NCBI RefSeq assembly: GCF_004028635.1
Contig: NZ_RQJW01000009.1
Span: 248,001 to 312,000 of the forward strand
DNA: 64,000 nucleotides
Direction of reading: 5' to 3'
Source of the DNA: Streptomyces cyaneus
GTDB taxonomy: Bacteria; Actinomycetota; Actinomycetes; Streptomycetales; Streptomycetaceae
Below the pieces are notes generated by a model that had not been told where the DNA came from, did not search any database, and worked only from the letters and a program-made list of their open reading frames with translations. Positions 17,480-26,869 of this stretch are shown one piece after another. The position numbers and the translations under genes are program-made. Positions within the stretch are counted from its first letter, which is position 1. Each line of letters starts with the position of its first letter.

Positions 17480-20400
17480 CAGTCCTCCTCCTCATCGTCC
17501 AGGTCGAAGTCCAAGTCGCCTTCCAGGAGAGCGAGCTGGTCCGACGACAGGTCGACCAGCGGGAAGTCGGAGCTGGTATGCCCACCCGTGCCGTCCCGGC
17601 GGGCGTGCTCGACCAGTACCTCGATCGCCTCGCACCACAGCCGGGCCAGCTCCAGCACCTCGTCCTCGCCGAGCACCCCGCGCGCGTACGAGAAACCGGC
17701 GCTCAGACACAGCCGTCCGCCGTCCCGCTCCAGGACCAGCGCGTCCACCTCCACCGCATGGCCGAGCGGCAGCGCCTCGGCGGCCATGCCGAGCAGTTCG
17801 CCGTCGGCCGTGTCACCGCCGGAGAACCGGCCCAGGTAGTTGAAGCGCAGGTCCGGGACGGGCAGCGCGGCCAGCTTCGGGGCCGTGTCCGGGTTGAGGT
17901 GGCGCAGCAGACCCCAGCCGAGACCACCCGACGGGACCGCCCTCAGCTGCTCCTTGACCTGCTTGAGCGCCTCACCGGCGGCGTCCCGCGCGGGCTGCCA
18001 GAAGTCCGGGCCGAGCGTGCCGCCCGCGTCCAGCCGGACCGGGTACTGGGTGGTGAACCAGCCGACGGTGCGGGAGATGTCGGCGGGCTCGGAGAGCGCC
18101 TCGCGGCCGTGGCCCTCCAGGTGGACCAGCAGGCCGGAGCCGGACTGAGGGGCCGCGCCCCGCCGCCGTACCGCCGCCGCGGCCAGTGCCGTCAGCAGCA
18201 CGGCGTCCGGGCCGCAGTGGAAGGCGGCGGTCACCTCGGACAGGGCCGCCTCGGTGACCTCGGGGGTCAGCTCGACGGTGAGCACGGCACGGCTCGCCCC
18301 GACGCCCCGCCCGCCCGCGATCCGAGCGTCCGGGCCGCTCAGCATCCGCTCCCACCAGGCGGCCTCCGTGTCGGCCAACTCGGGCCTGACCGCCTCCTGC
18401 GCCAGCAGCCGCGCCCAGCGCGCGAAGGACGTGCCCGGGCTCCGCGGCAGCCGCTCCCCGGCCGGCCCGGCCGGCCCGGCCGCCAGCCCGTTCGCCAGCT
18501 CAGGTCCCAGCAGCCGCCAGGACACCCCGTCCACCGCCAGATGGTGCACCGTCAGCAACAGCAGCCCCGGCTGACCGGAGGCCGGGTCGAGCCAGGTGGC
18601 CCGCAGCATCTCCCCCTTCTCCGGGTCGAGCCGCACCGACGCCGCCAACTCCTCGGCCGACGCCCGCGGATCGGCACCGACGGCCACCTCGACGCGCTCG
18701 ACAGCCACGCCGGGAACGTCCTCGGGAACCTCCAGCTCCCCGTCCACCAGGCGCATCCGCAGCACGCCGTGCCGCTCGGCCAGCCCGCGCACCGCCGTCT
18801 CGACGCGCTCCAGGTCGACGTCCCGCGGTACCGGGAACACCATCGACTGCGTGAACGCGGCCGCGTCCGCGCCCTGTTCACGCCACCACCGCATGACGGG
18901 CGTGAGCGGGAAGCGCCCTGTTCCGCTGTCCTCGCCCAAACCGAGGTCCGCGGTCTCTCGTGCCGTCAGCGCGAGCGCGGCGGGCGTACGGGCCGTGAAG
19001 ACATCACGCGGCGCGATGCCGAGCCCCGCCCCCGAGGCCCGCCCCGCGAGCTGGATCGCCATGATGCTGTCGCCGCCCAGCCGGAAGAAGTCGTCGTCGG
19101 CGCCGACCCGTTCGACGCCGAGCACCTCCTCGAACAGGGCGCACAGGGCGACTTCCCGGACGCCCTGCGGAGCCCGCCCGGCGCCCCTCGGCCGGCTTCC
19201 CGGCACGGGCAGCGCCGCCCGGTCCAGCTTGCCGCCCGGCCCCAACGGCAACTCGTCCAGCACCACCACGTCGGCCGGCACCATGGCGGCCGGCAACCGC
19301 CCGGCGGCATAAGCCAACAGCGCGTCCGGGACCGGGGCGCCCTCGCCGCCGCCCACGACGTACGCGACGAGCCGCTGCCTGCCCGGCCGGTCCTCCCGTA
19401 CGACGACCACCGCCTGCCGCACCGAGGGATGCCCGGTGAGGACGGCCGCGATCTCGCCCGGCTCGATGCGCAGGCCGCGGATCTTCACCTGGTCGTCGGA
19501 GCGTCCCAGATACTCCAGCTGACCGTCGTCCCGGCGGCGGGCCAGGTCACCCGTGCGGTACATGCGCTCGCCGGGCGGCCCGTACGGGTCGGCGACGAAC
19601 CGCTCGGCGGTCGCCCCCGCCCGCCCCAGATAGCCGTACGCCACGCCCGGCCCCGCCAGATAGAGCTCGCCGCACACCCCGGGCGGCACGGGCCGCAGCC
19701 GCTCGTCGAGGACGTACGCGCGCGTGCCCGGGAACGGGGCGCCGATGGGCGGTGCCGTGCCGTCGCCGGTCAGCGGGCCGGAGACGGTGGCGCCGACGGT
19801 GAACTCGGTGGGCCCGTAGGCGTTGTGGAACCGGCGTCCGCCGACGGCCCAGCGGGCCACCAGATCCGGCGGGCAGGCCTCCGCGCCCACGGTCAGCGAG
19901 CGCAGCTGCGGGTACTCCCCGGCCGGCACGGTCGCCAGCACCGAGGGCGGCAGCAGCGCACAGCTGATCCGCCGGCCCGTCAGCACATCCGCGAGGTCCT
20001 GCCCGACCAGCGGCCCCTGAGGCGGTACGACCAGGGTGCCGCCGGACCCGAACGCCATGCACATCTCACCCACGGAGATGTCGAAGGCGGGCGAACCCAG
20101 TTGCAGCACCCTGCTGTCCGCGTCCAGTGCGAGCGCGTCCACGAGACCGCGCGTGAGGGCCGTCAGACCCGTGTGCGGGACGACCACGCCCTTGGGGCGG
20201 CCGGTGGAGCCCGAGGTGTGGATGACGTACGCGGGCGCCGAGTGGTCCAACTTCCGTGCTTCCAGCGGCTGTTCGTCGTAGGCGCGGTCGTCGAGGACGA
20301 GCGTGGGGACGTCCGTCTCCGGCAACGCCCCGAGCTCGCCGGCCACCAGCAGGACCGGCGCCGCGTCCTGAAGCGCCAGCCGGATGCGCTCCGGCGGGTA

Positions 20401-22191
20401 GTCGGGGTCGATCGGGAGGTACGCGGCGCCCGTGCGCTGCACCGCCAGCAGCGCCGGGACCATGGCGGCCGTGCGGCCCAGGGCGAGGGCCACGATCCGG
20501 CCGGGGCCCGCCCCGTGCCGGGCGAGGTGAGACGCCAGCCGGTTCACGCGGTCCGTCAGCTCGGCGTACGTCAGCCGCAGGTCCCCGGCCTCCAGCGCGA
20601 GCGCGTCGGGGGTGCGGGACGCCTGCCGGGCCACCAGGTCGGGAAGGGCCAGCGGCTCGGGGGCGGGCCCGCCGGAGCTGAGCTCCGCCAACCGGCGCCG
20701 GTCGGCCTCGGGCACCAGTCCGACCTCGGTGAGCGGCACCTCGGGGTCGGCGGTGAAGCGACGCAACAGCTCCAGGTAGGCGTCCGTCCAGTGCCGTACG
20801 GTGTCGGCGCCGAAAAGGGCCGTGCGGATCTCGAAGCTGCCCTCCATCGTGCCGTCGTCGGAGTCACGGACGATGCCCACCAGGTCGTGCTCGCCACCGG
20901 TGTGGATGCGCTCGGGCTCGCTGAACTCCCGCAGCGCGGCCACACTGCGCTGCTGGGTGAGGTGCATGAACACCCACTGGAACAGCGGGGAGCGCCCGGC
21001 GCTGCGGTCCGGCGCGACCGCCGAGACGATCCGGCCCACCGGCACGTCGGCGTTGGCCATCAACTCGGGGAAGTCCGCGGCGAACCTGGCCAGTACGTCG
21101 GCGAAGGAATCCCCCGGCCGGATCCGCCAGCGGGTCGGGATGGCGTTCATGACGTACCCGATGACCCGCTCCAGGCCCTTGGCCGCCCGGTTGGCCGTCG
21201 GCGTGCCGAGCACCATGTCGTCGGCGCCGGTGAGACGGTGCGCCAGGACCGCGAACGCCGCCATCAGGACGACGTACACGGAGGCGCCGCGCTCCCGGGC
21301 CAGCGCCCGCACCGCCTGGGCGGTCGGGGCGTCGACACGGAACGGGACCTGCGCGATGTCATCGCCCGTGCCGCCCGTGCCGCCCGTGCCGCTCGTGTCC
21401 CCGCGGCTGCCCGGCACGGTGAGCGCTCCCGGCGGATCCGCCAGATAGCGGCGCCAGAAGTCCAGCCGTGCCGCGAGGACTCCAGCCTCCTCCAACTCGC
21501 CCTGCCAGGAGGCGAAGTCGGCGTACTGGATGAGGTGCCGTGACGTGGTCGTGCCACTGCCGTCGCCGCTGCCGATGGCGTGGTGGGCCTCGGCGAACTC
21601 GGCCTGGAGCACGTCGAAGGACCACCAGTCGGCGATCACGTGGTGCAGGCTCAGCATCAGCGTGGTCCGCCGCTCGTCGACGGTGACGAGGCGGGCCCGC
21701 ATCAGCGGCCCGCCGGCCAGGTCGAAGGAGCGGCGTCGGAAGGTCTCGAAGGCCTGAGCGATGGTGGTGCCGGTGCCGCGCAGGTCCTCCCGCTCCAGGA
21801 CGAAGCGGTCCTCGTGCGGGAACGTGACGTACAGGGCGCCCGGCTCGCCGCCGATGCGCGCCCGCAGGATGTCGTGATGGGACCGGACCAGGGTGAGCGC
21901 CCTCTCCAGCCGGCCCGGGTCCACGGGCTGGTCGAAGTGGTAGGCGCTGCACAGGTTGAGCGCGGGAGTGCCGGGATACAGCGACTCGTACACCCACAGG
22001 TCCTCCTGCGCGGGGCTGAGCCGCACCGGACCGTCCCCGTCCCGCGGCGGTACGACCGCCGGGATCAGGCTCAGCTGCCCGGACTCCACGAGCCGCCGCA
22101 TCAGCCGGACGCGCTGCTCCGCGCTGAGCGCGCTGAACCGGTCCGCCATCGAGGCACCGGTCGCCCTGGCCGCCCCCGTTGTCTCCGTCAC
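17479..22191 (-). CDS. NRPS module C-A-PCP-E (D-residue module)
   Basis: A 1570-residue NRPS. The condensation domain (about 50-480) has the motif HHVIADWW near 182, so the usual DG reads DW. The adenylation domain (about 515-995) has HTSGSTGRPKG, NAYGPTEFTVG, YRTGDLARR and GPGGKLDRAALP. Pocket residues read about D-I-G-L-T-G-A-V-G and I cannot assign an amino acid. The carrier Ser near 1042 is in the GGDSIMA form typical before epimerases. The epimerisation domain (about 1085-1520) has HHLAVDGVSW, LEGHGRE, RTVGWFTTQYP and NYLGRF. The protein ends in a strongly acidic tail (DLDFDLDDEEED). The module should present a D-configured residue to the downstream DCL domain of the TE protein. The GTG start at 22191 has GGGAGG ahead, supplied by a duplicated segment; an ATG 42 bp downstream is an alternative. 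Confidence 0.94.
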   Translation of the reverse strand: MTETTGAARATGASMADRFSALSAEQRVRLMRRLVESGQLSLIPAVVPPRDGDGPVRLSPAQEDLWVYESLYPGTPALNLCSAYHFDQPVDPGRLERALTLVRSHHDILRARIGGEPGALYVTFPHEDRFVLEREDLRGTGTTIAQAFETFRRRSFDLAGGPLMRARLVTVDERRTTLMLSLHHVIADWWSFDVLQAEFAEAHHAIGSGDGSGTTTSRHLIQYADFASWQGELEEAGVLAARLDFWRRYLADPPGALTVPGSRGDTSGTGGTGGTGDDIAQVPFRVDAPTAQAVRALARERGASVYVVLMAAFAVLAHRLTGADDMVLGTPTANRAAKGLERVIGYVMNAIPTRWRIRPGDSFADVLARFAADFPELMANADVPVGRIVSAVAPDRSAGRSPLFQWVFMHLTQQRSVAALREFSEPERIHTGGEHDLVGIVRDSDDGTMEGSFEIRTALFGADTVRHWTDAYLELLRRFTADPEVPLTEVGLVPEADRRRLAELSSGGPAPEPLALPDLVARQASRTPDALALEAGDLRLTYAELTDRVNRLASHLARHGAGPGRIVALALGRTAAMVPALLAVQRTGAAYLPIDPDYPPERIRLALQDAAPVLLVAGELGALPETDVPTLVLDDRAYDEQPLEARKLDHSAPAYVIHTSGSTGRPKGVVVPHTGLTALTRGLVDALALDADSRVLQLGSPAFDISVGEMCMAFGSGGTLVVPPQGPLVGQDLADVLTGRRISCALLPPSVLATVPAGEYPQLRSLTVGAEACPPDLVARWAVGGRRFHNAYGPTEFTVGATVSGPLTGDGTAPPIGAPFPGTRAYVLDERLRPVPPGVCGELYLAGPGVAYGYLGRAGATAERFVADPYGPPGERMYRTGDLARRRDDGQLEYLGRSDDQVKIRGLRIEPGEIAAVLTGHPSVRQAVVVVREDRPGRQRLVAYVVGGGEGAPVPDALLAYAAGRLPAAMVPADVVVLDELPLGPGGKLDRAALPVPGSRPRGAGRAPQGVREVALCALFEEVLGVERVGADDDFFRLGGDSIMAIQLAGRASGAGLGIAPRDVFTARTPAALALTARETADLGLGEDSGTGRFPLTPVMRWWREQGADAAAFTQSMVFPVPRDVDLERVETAVRGLAERHGVLRMRLVDGELEVPEDVPGVAVERVEVAVGADPRASAEELAASVRLDPEKGEMLRATWLDPASGQPGLLLLTVHHLAVDGVSWRLLGPELANGLAAGPAGPAGERLPRSPGTSFARWARLLAQEAVRPELADTEAAWWERMLSGPDARIAGGRGVGASRAVLTVELTPEVTEAALSEVTAAFHCGPDAVLLTALAAAAVRRRGAAPQSGSGLLVHLEGHGREALSEPADISRTVGWFTTQYPVRLDAGGTLGPDFWQPARDAAGEALKQVKEQLRAVPSGGLGWGLLRHLNPDTAPKLAALPVPDLRFNYLGRFSGGDTADGELLGMAAEALPLGHAVEVDALVLERDGGRLCLSAGFSYARGVLGEDEVLELARLWCEAIEVLVEHARRDGTGGHTSSDFPLVDLSSDQLALLEGDLDFDLDDEEED

Positions 22192-22243
22192 GCCACGTCC
22201 TCCCGGACCATCGCGAAATCCCGCCTCACGCCACGTCCTCCCG
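22188..22243. repeat. 18-bp direct repeat at the monooxygenase/NRPS junction
   Basis: The sequence tcacgccacgtcctcccg occurs at 22188-22205 and again at 22226-22243. On the minus strand each copy reads CGGGAGG-spacer-GTGA. The first copy in transcript order is the 3' end of the monooxygenase gene, coding REDVA-stop; the second supplies the ribosome site and GTG start of the NRPS. It looks like a 38-bp local duplication that separated two genes that once overlapped by GTGA. Confidence 0.8.
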
Positions 22244-23299
22244 AAGCTCGGCCAGCCGGTGCAGCCCGGCCAGTACCTCGTCGCGGCCGAGTCCGAAGTC
22301 CACGAAGCAGGCGACCTCGTCGCAGCCCAGCTCGCGCAGATCGGCGAGCATCTTCCGGCAGGTCTCGGCGGAGCCGAGCAGGCTGCCCCAGGTCAGATAG
22401 CGGTGGAAGGCGAACTCGGCGAGCAGCGCGGTCTGTTCCTCGGTGAGCTCCGCCGTCGCCTTGTCGGCCGTGCGGTTGGCGGTGGTCTGCCGTACGTACG
22501 AGCGCAGATACCTCGTCAGCGGTACGGCGGCCAGGCGCCGCGCCTCCTCGTCGTCCGCGCCGACGAAGGTGTGCGCCATCAGCGTCACCCGGCCGTGCGC
22601 GTCGGTGCCGCCCTGGTCGGGCGCGGCGGCGCAGGCGGCCCGATAGCGGGCGATCTTCTCGGCCAGCTCCTCGCGGCTCTGCCCGACGGTCGCCCCGAGG
22701 ACCCCGGTGCGCAGGCTTCCGGCCGCCTCCCAGGTCGCGGGGTTGCCGGAGCTGGTGAGCCACAGGGGGAGGGTGTCCTGCACGGGCCGGGGCTGCGGCA
22801 GGACGGCGACCGGGGCGCCGGTGCCGTCGGTGAACTCGGCCGCCTCGCCCGCCCACAGCCGCCGCAGCAGCGGGATGTCCCGCAGGGTCTGCTCGCGTCG
22901 GCCCTCGTAGTGGTCCGGGGCCAGCACGAAGTCGGTGGAGTGCCAGCCCGTCGCCGCGGACAGTCCGATCCGGCCGTGCGAGAGGTTGTCGACGACGGCC
23001 CAGTCCTCCGCGATCCGCAGCGGATGGTGCAGCGGCAGGATCACGCTGCCCGCCCGGATGTTGATCCGCTCGGTGGCCACCGCGAGCGCCGCGCTGAGCA
23101 CCGGCGGACTCGGGAAGACCTGCCCCACCTGCTGGAAGTGCCGCTCGGGCGTCCAGATCGCGTGGAAGCCGAGCCGGTCCGCGGTACGGGCGACGGTGAG
23201 GATGTCGTCGTAGGCCTCGCTGTGCCGCGGCGCGTCGCCCCCGGCCGTGGTGTCGGTGGCGGGCGTGTCGGCGCCGAAGAACATCACACTCAGGTCCAT
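22226..23299 (-). CDS. luciferase-like FMN monooxygenase (MupA/Atu3671 type)
   Basis: A 357-residue class A flavin monooxygenase of the luciferase-like fold. Typical landmarks are LSVMFFGADTP at the N-terminus, the IWTPERHFQ loop, RAGSVILPLHHPLRIAEDW and GLSAATGWHSTDFVL, with WLTSSGNPATWEAAG further on. This branch is found stand-alone or as a domain in NRPS/PKS systems (the 'natural product biosynthesis luciferase-like monooxygenase' group), where it hydroxylates carrier-bound intermediates or does other oxidations; the exact reaction is not predictable here. The ATG at 23299 overlaps the upstream NRPS stop by 10 bp, and the next NRPS starts 34 bp after its stop, so it is firmly in the operon. 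Confidence 0.9.
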   Translation of the reverse strand: MDLSVMFFGADTPATDTTAGGDAPRHSEAYDDILTVARTADRLGFHAIWTPERHFQQVGQVFPSPPVLSAALAVATERINIRAGSVILPLHHPLRIAEDWAVVDNLSHGRIGLSAATGWHSTDFVLAPDHYEGRREQTLRDIPLLRRLWAGEAAEFTDGTGAPVAVLPQPRPVQDTLPLWLTSSGNPATWEAAGSLRTGVLGATVGQSREELAEKIARYRAACAAAPDQGGTDAHGRVTLMAHTFVGADDEEARRLAAVPLTRYLRSYVRQTTANRTADKATAELTEEQTALLAEFAFHRYLTWGSLLGSAETCRKMLADLRELGCDEVACFVDFGLGRDEVLAGLHRLAELREDVA

Positions 23300-26200
23300 G
23301 GCACCTCCTTCTGACTGGTGTCGGTAGGGCCGTTCCGGCCGGTGTCGGTACGGCCGTCGCGGCCGGGCTGCCGGGGAATGCGCGGTCGGCGCGGGATGGG
23401 TGTCCGTGCCGCGGGAGCGTCGGCCGTTGCCCGCTCCAGTTCGGCGGCGAGGGCGGCGACCGTGGGGGAGGTGAACAGCTGAGCGGCCGTCACCGTGCGG
23501 CCGGCGCCGGTGAGCCGGGCCGCGACCCGTACCGCGCGCAGGGAGTTGCCGCCGAGCCGGAAGAAGTCGTCGTGCGGGCCGATGTGCTCGACGCCGAGGA
23601 CATCGGACCAGACGGCGGCGATCTCCCGGTGCAGCGCGGTGTCCGCCGGGGCGTCGGTGGTGCGGGCGGGTGCGAGGACGGCGTCCCGGACCGCGTCCGC
23701 CCGCCGGGGCGGCTCGGGCAGCTGGAGCCTGGACAGCGGTACGTCCGGCTCGGCGGCCGCCGCGCTCAGCGCCTCGACGACCGCGTCCGCCAGCCACTGG
23801 ACGAACTCCGGCTCCAGACACGAGGTCCGGTACTCGAAGACCAGCGTCATGCCGTCCGGCGCGCCCGCCGGCCCGTGGTCGTCCGTGACGTCGACCAGCA
23901 GCTCGAACCGCGCCGTACCGGTACGCAACGGCTCCACACCGGCCTCGGCGCCGGGCAGCTCCACCTCGGCCCGGGCGTTGTTCTGCAACGCCAGCACCAC
24001 CTCGGTGAACGGCTGCCGCCCTGGCGGCCGGGCCGGGTTGAGCGCGCCCACCACCTCCTCGAACGGCACGTCCTGGTGGGCGAAGGCGTTCAGCGCCGTC
24101 TCCCGGGTACGCGCGAGCAGCTGCCGGGCGGTGGGGTCACCGGAGGCGTCCGTCCGCAACACCAGCATGTTGACGAAGAACCCGACGACGTCATCGACCG
24201 TGCCGTCGTGCCCCCGCCCGGCGATCGGCGACCCGACCGCGAGATCCTCGCCCGCCCCCGCCCGCACCAGCGCGGCGGCGAGGGCGGCGTGCAGCGCCAT
24301 GAACAACGTGGCGCCCTGCGCCCGCGCCGCCTCGACGATCCGCGCGTGCGCGCCCGGGTCCAGCCGCCGTACGACCGTGGCGGCGTCGCGCCCCGGCACG
24401 GCGGGCCGTCCGGGACGGCGGGGGAGCAGCGGGCCGGCGGCCGGGAGGTCGGCCAAGCCCTCGCGCCAGAAGGTGAGCTGGCTCGCGGCGAGGGACCCGG
24501 GATCGTCCGCCGAGCCCAGCCGCTCCTGCTGACGGCGGGCGAAGTCGGCGTACGGCACGGGCAGCGGGCCGAGCTCCGCTCCGGAACCGGCGCTGCGGGC
24601 CGCGTAGGCACGCGACAGATCCCGGAAGAGCGGCGGCAGGGACCAGCCGTCACCCGCGATGTGGTGCAGGACGAGCAGAAGGGCGTGCTCTCCCGGCTGG
24701 TCCTGGACATTGAACAGCACGGCATGCAGCGGGAGTTCGGCCGCGAGGTCGAACCGATGCCGGGCGGCTTTGCTGACGGCCTGCTCCAACTCACCCGAGC
24801 CGACGGTGACCTGCCGCAACCGAGGCAGTGCCTCGGCGCCGCTCAGTACCCGCTGCCTCGGTTCACCGTCGCGCTCCTCGAAGACGGTCCGCAGCGCCGT
24901 CTGCCGGCCGGCAACATCGCCGAGCGCAGCACGCAGGGCCTCCGGGTCGATCTCGCCGCGCAGCCGCACCAGCACGGGCAGGGTGTAGGCGTTACCCGCG
25001 TCGACCCGGTCCAGGAACCACAGGCGGCGCTGGGCGTAGGACAGGGGCAGGGCGTCGCCGTCCCGCACAGGCGCGGGAAGCTCGGCCCGGTCGTTCGTCT
25101 CGCCCTTCTCCACGTACGGCACCAGCGCCGCCGGAGTCCGGCACTCGAACAGCGTCCGTACGCCGACCTGCGCGCCCAGCGTCAGCTGGATCCGCCCCAG
25201 CAGCCGCGCCACCATCAGCGAGTTGCCGCCGAGCGCGAAGAAATCGTCCTCGGGGCCGACCGACGCCACCCCCAGGACCTCGGAGAACAGCCCGCACAGC
25301 GCCTCCTCCACCGGGCCCGACGGCTGTCGTGCTGCCGCCGAGGCGAGCGAGCCGGTGACCGGGCCGGGCTCCGGCAGGGCGGCGCGGTCCAGCTTGCCGT
25401 TCGGGGTGAGGGGCAAGGCATCCAGCAGCACGAAGGCCGCCGGGACCAGGTAGTCGGCCAGCACGCGGGCGGCGTGGTCACGCAACTCCCGTTCCGAGAG
25501 CGCGGGTTGGTGTCCGTCGCGCGGGACGACGTACGCGATCAGCCGCTTCTCCCCGGTGGCGTCGGGACGGGCGACGACAGCGGCCCGGAGGACGCCGGGG
25601 TGGTCGGCCAGGACGGTCTCCACCTCACCCGGCTCCACCCGGAACCCGCGGATCTTCACCTGGGCGTCGGCCCGCCCCAGATACTCCAGCACCCCGTCCG
25701 CCCGGCGCCGCACCAGGTCCCCGGTCCGGTACATCAGCTCACCGGCGGACCCGTACGGGTCGGCCACAAAGCGCTCGGCGGTCAGCCCGGGCCGGCCGCG
25801 GTAGCCGAGGGCGACGCCCGCCCCGGCGGCGTACAGCTCACCCGTCTCGCCGTCCGCGACGGGCCGCAGCCGCTCGTCGAGGACGTGGAGCCGTTTGCCG
25901 GCCAGCGGGCGGCCGATCGGCACCGGCCGTCCGTCCCGTACCTCCTCGGCGGTGACCGGATGGACGGTCAGGAAGACCATGCCCTCGACCGGTCCGTAGC
26001 CGTTGCTCAGCCTCAGCTCGGGGTAGCGCGCCAGGGCGCGGGCGGCGTGCGCGGGCGACAACGGCTCGCCCCCGACGATCAGTTCGCGCACTCCGGCGAG
26101 GGCGCGCGGGTACTCGTCGACGATCACGTGGAACAGGGAGGCGGAGAGGTAGACGGAGGTGATGGCATGCTTGTCGACCAGGCCGGCCGTCACCACCGGG

Positions 26201-26868
26201 TCGGGGCGCTGCCCCGGGTGCAGTACGCACAGACCACCGGCGAGCAGCGGCCCCCACAGCTCCATCGCGAACGCGTCCCAGGACACGGGGGAGCACTGCA
26301 GCCACACCGCGCCGGTCCCGAAGGACGCGAAGTCCTGCCCGGTCAGCGTCCCGGTGATCGCGGCGTGCGAGGCGACGATGCCCTTCGGGCGGCCGGTGGA
26401 GCCGGAGGTGAACATCACGCAGGCCGGGTCCCGCGGCCGTACGCCGACAGCGCCACGCTCCAGAGGCGGCGCGTCTTCGGCGTCCTCCACCGCGACCGAC
26501 TCGGCCGGGATGCCCGTCGGTCGGGCCCCGCACCGCGACACGACCACGGCGACGCCCGCGTCGTCCGCCATCCCGCGCAGTCGTTCCGCCGGAAAGTCCG
26601 GGTCGAGCATCACATAACCGGCGCCGGCCTTGAGCGTGCCGAGCAGCGCCACCACCATCTCGGTGGACCGCTCCAGGTATACGCCCACCAGGTCCCCCGG
26701 CCGCACGCCGTGCCGCCGCAGCAGCCCGGCCAACCGGTCGGCGCGCGCGTCGAGTTCGCCGTAGCTCAGCCGCTGCTCGCCGTACACCAGCGCGGTCGCC
26801 GCCGGTGTCCGCCGAGCCTGTACCTCGAAGAGTTCATGCACCCCGTGCAAAGCCCCCGTTGCCCCCAT
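23290..26868 (-). CDS. NRPS A-PCP-C-PCP (probable loading protein)
   Basis: A 1192-residue NRPS that begins directly with an adenylation domain (about 10-500): FTSGSTGRPKG, NGYGPVEGMVF, YRTGDLVRR, PNGKLDRAALP. A carrier domain (Ser about 547, LGGNSLMVA), a condensation domain (about 590-1040, HHIAGDG near 736) and a second carrier domain (Ser about 1103, LGGNSLRAV) follow. Lack of an N-terminal condensation domain marks it as an initiation protein. The second carrier has no adenylation domain of its own, so it must be loaded in trans or accept another partner. Pocket residues read about D-A-M-Y-I-G-G-V-F, vaguely like small aliphatic codes; tentative. The C-terminal tail is Arg/Pro-rich. ATG at 26868, one base after the MbtH stop. 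Confidence 0.93.
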   Translation of the reverse strand: MGATGALHGVHELFEVQARRTPAATALVYGEQRLSYGELDARADRLAGLLRRHGVRPGDLVGVYLERSTEMVVALLGTLKAGAGYVMLDPDFPAERLRGMADDAGVAVVVSRCGARPTGIPAESVAVEDAEDAPPLERGAVGVRPRDPACVMFTSGSTGRPKGIVASHAAITGTLTGQDFASFGTGAVWLQCSPVSWDAFAMELWGPLLAGGLCVLHPGQRPDPVVTAGLVDKHAITSVYLSASLFHVIVDEYPRALAGVRELIVGGEPLSPAHAARALARYPELRLSNGYGPVEGMVFLTVHPVTAEEVRDGRPVPIGRPLAGKRLHVLDERLRPVADGETGELYAAGAGVALGYRGRPGLTAERFVADPYGSAGELMYRTGDLVRRRADGVLEYLGRADAQVKIRGFRVEPGEVETVLADHPGVLRAAVVARPDATGEKRLIAYVVPRDGHQPALSERELRDHAARVLADYLVPAAFVLLDALPLTPNGKLDRAALPEPGPVTGSLASAAARQPSGPVEEALCGLFSEVLGVASVGPEDDFFALGGNSLMVARLLGRIQLTLGAQVGVRTLFECRTPAALVPYVEKGETNDRAELPAPVRDGDALPLSYAQRRLWFLDRVDAGNAYTLPVLVRLRGEIDPEALRAALGDVAGRQTALRTVFEERDGEPRQRVLSGAEALPRLRQVTVGSGELEQAVSKAARHRFDLAAELPLHAVLFNVQDQPGEHALLLVLHHIAGDGWSLPPLFRDLSRAYAARSAGSGAELGPLPVPYADFARRQQERLGSADDPGSLAASQLTFWREGLADLPAAGPLLPRRPGRPAVPGRDAATVVRRLDPGAHARIVEAARAQGATLFMALHAALAAALVRAGAGEDLAVGSPIAGRGHDGTVDDVVGFFVNMLVLRTDASGDPTARQLLARTRETALNAFAHQDVPFEEVVGALNPARPPGRQPFTEVVLALQNNARAEVELPGAEAGVEPLRTGTARFELLVDVTDDHGPAGAPDGMTLVFEYRTSCLEPEFVQWLADAVVEALSAAAAEPDVPLSRLQLPEPPRRADAVRDAVLAPARTTDAPADTALHREIAAVWSDVLGVEHIGPHDDFFRLGGNSLRAVRVAARLTGAGRTVTAAQLFTSPTVAALAAELERATADAPAARTPIPRRPRIPRQPGRDGRTDTGRNGPTDTSQKEVPWT

Positions 26869-26869
26869 C

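Noticed and set aside
17578..21543. A long open frame on the plus strand, opposite the NRPS genes
   Set aside because: It is the mirror of the high-GC codon bias of the NRPS gene; its translation is Arg/Gly/Gln-rich without domains and the minus strand has full NRPS motifs. The same applies to long frames opposite 12142-13542, 14108-16261 and 23572-26988.
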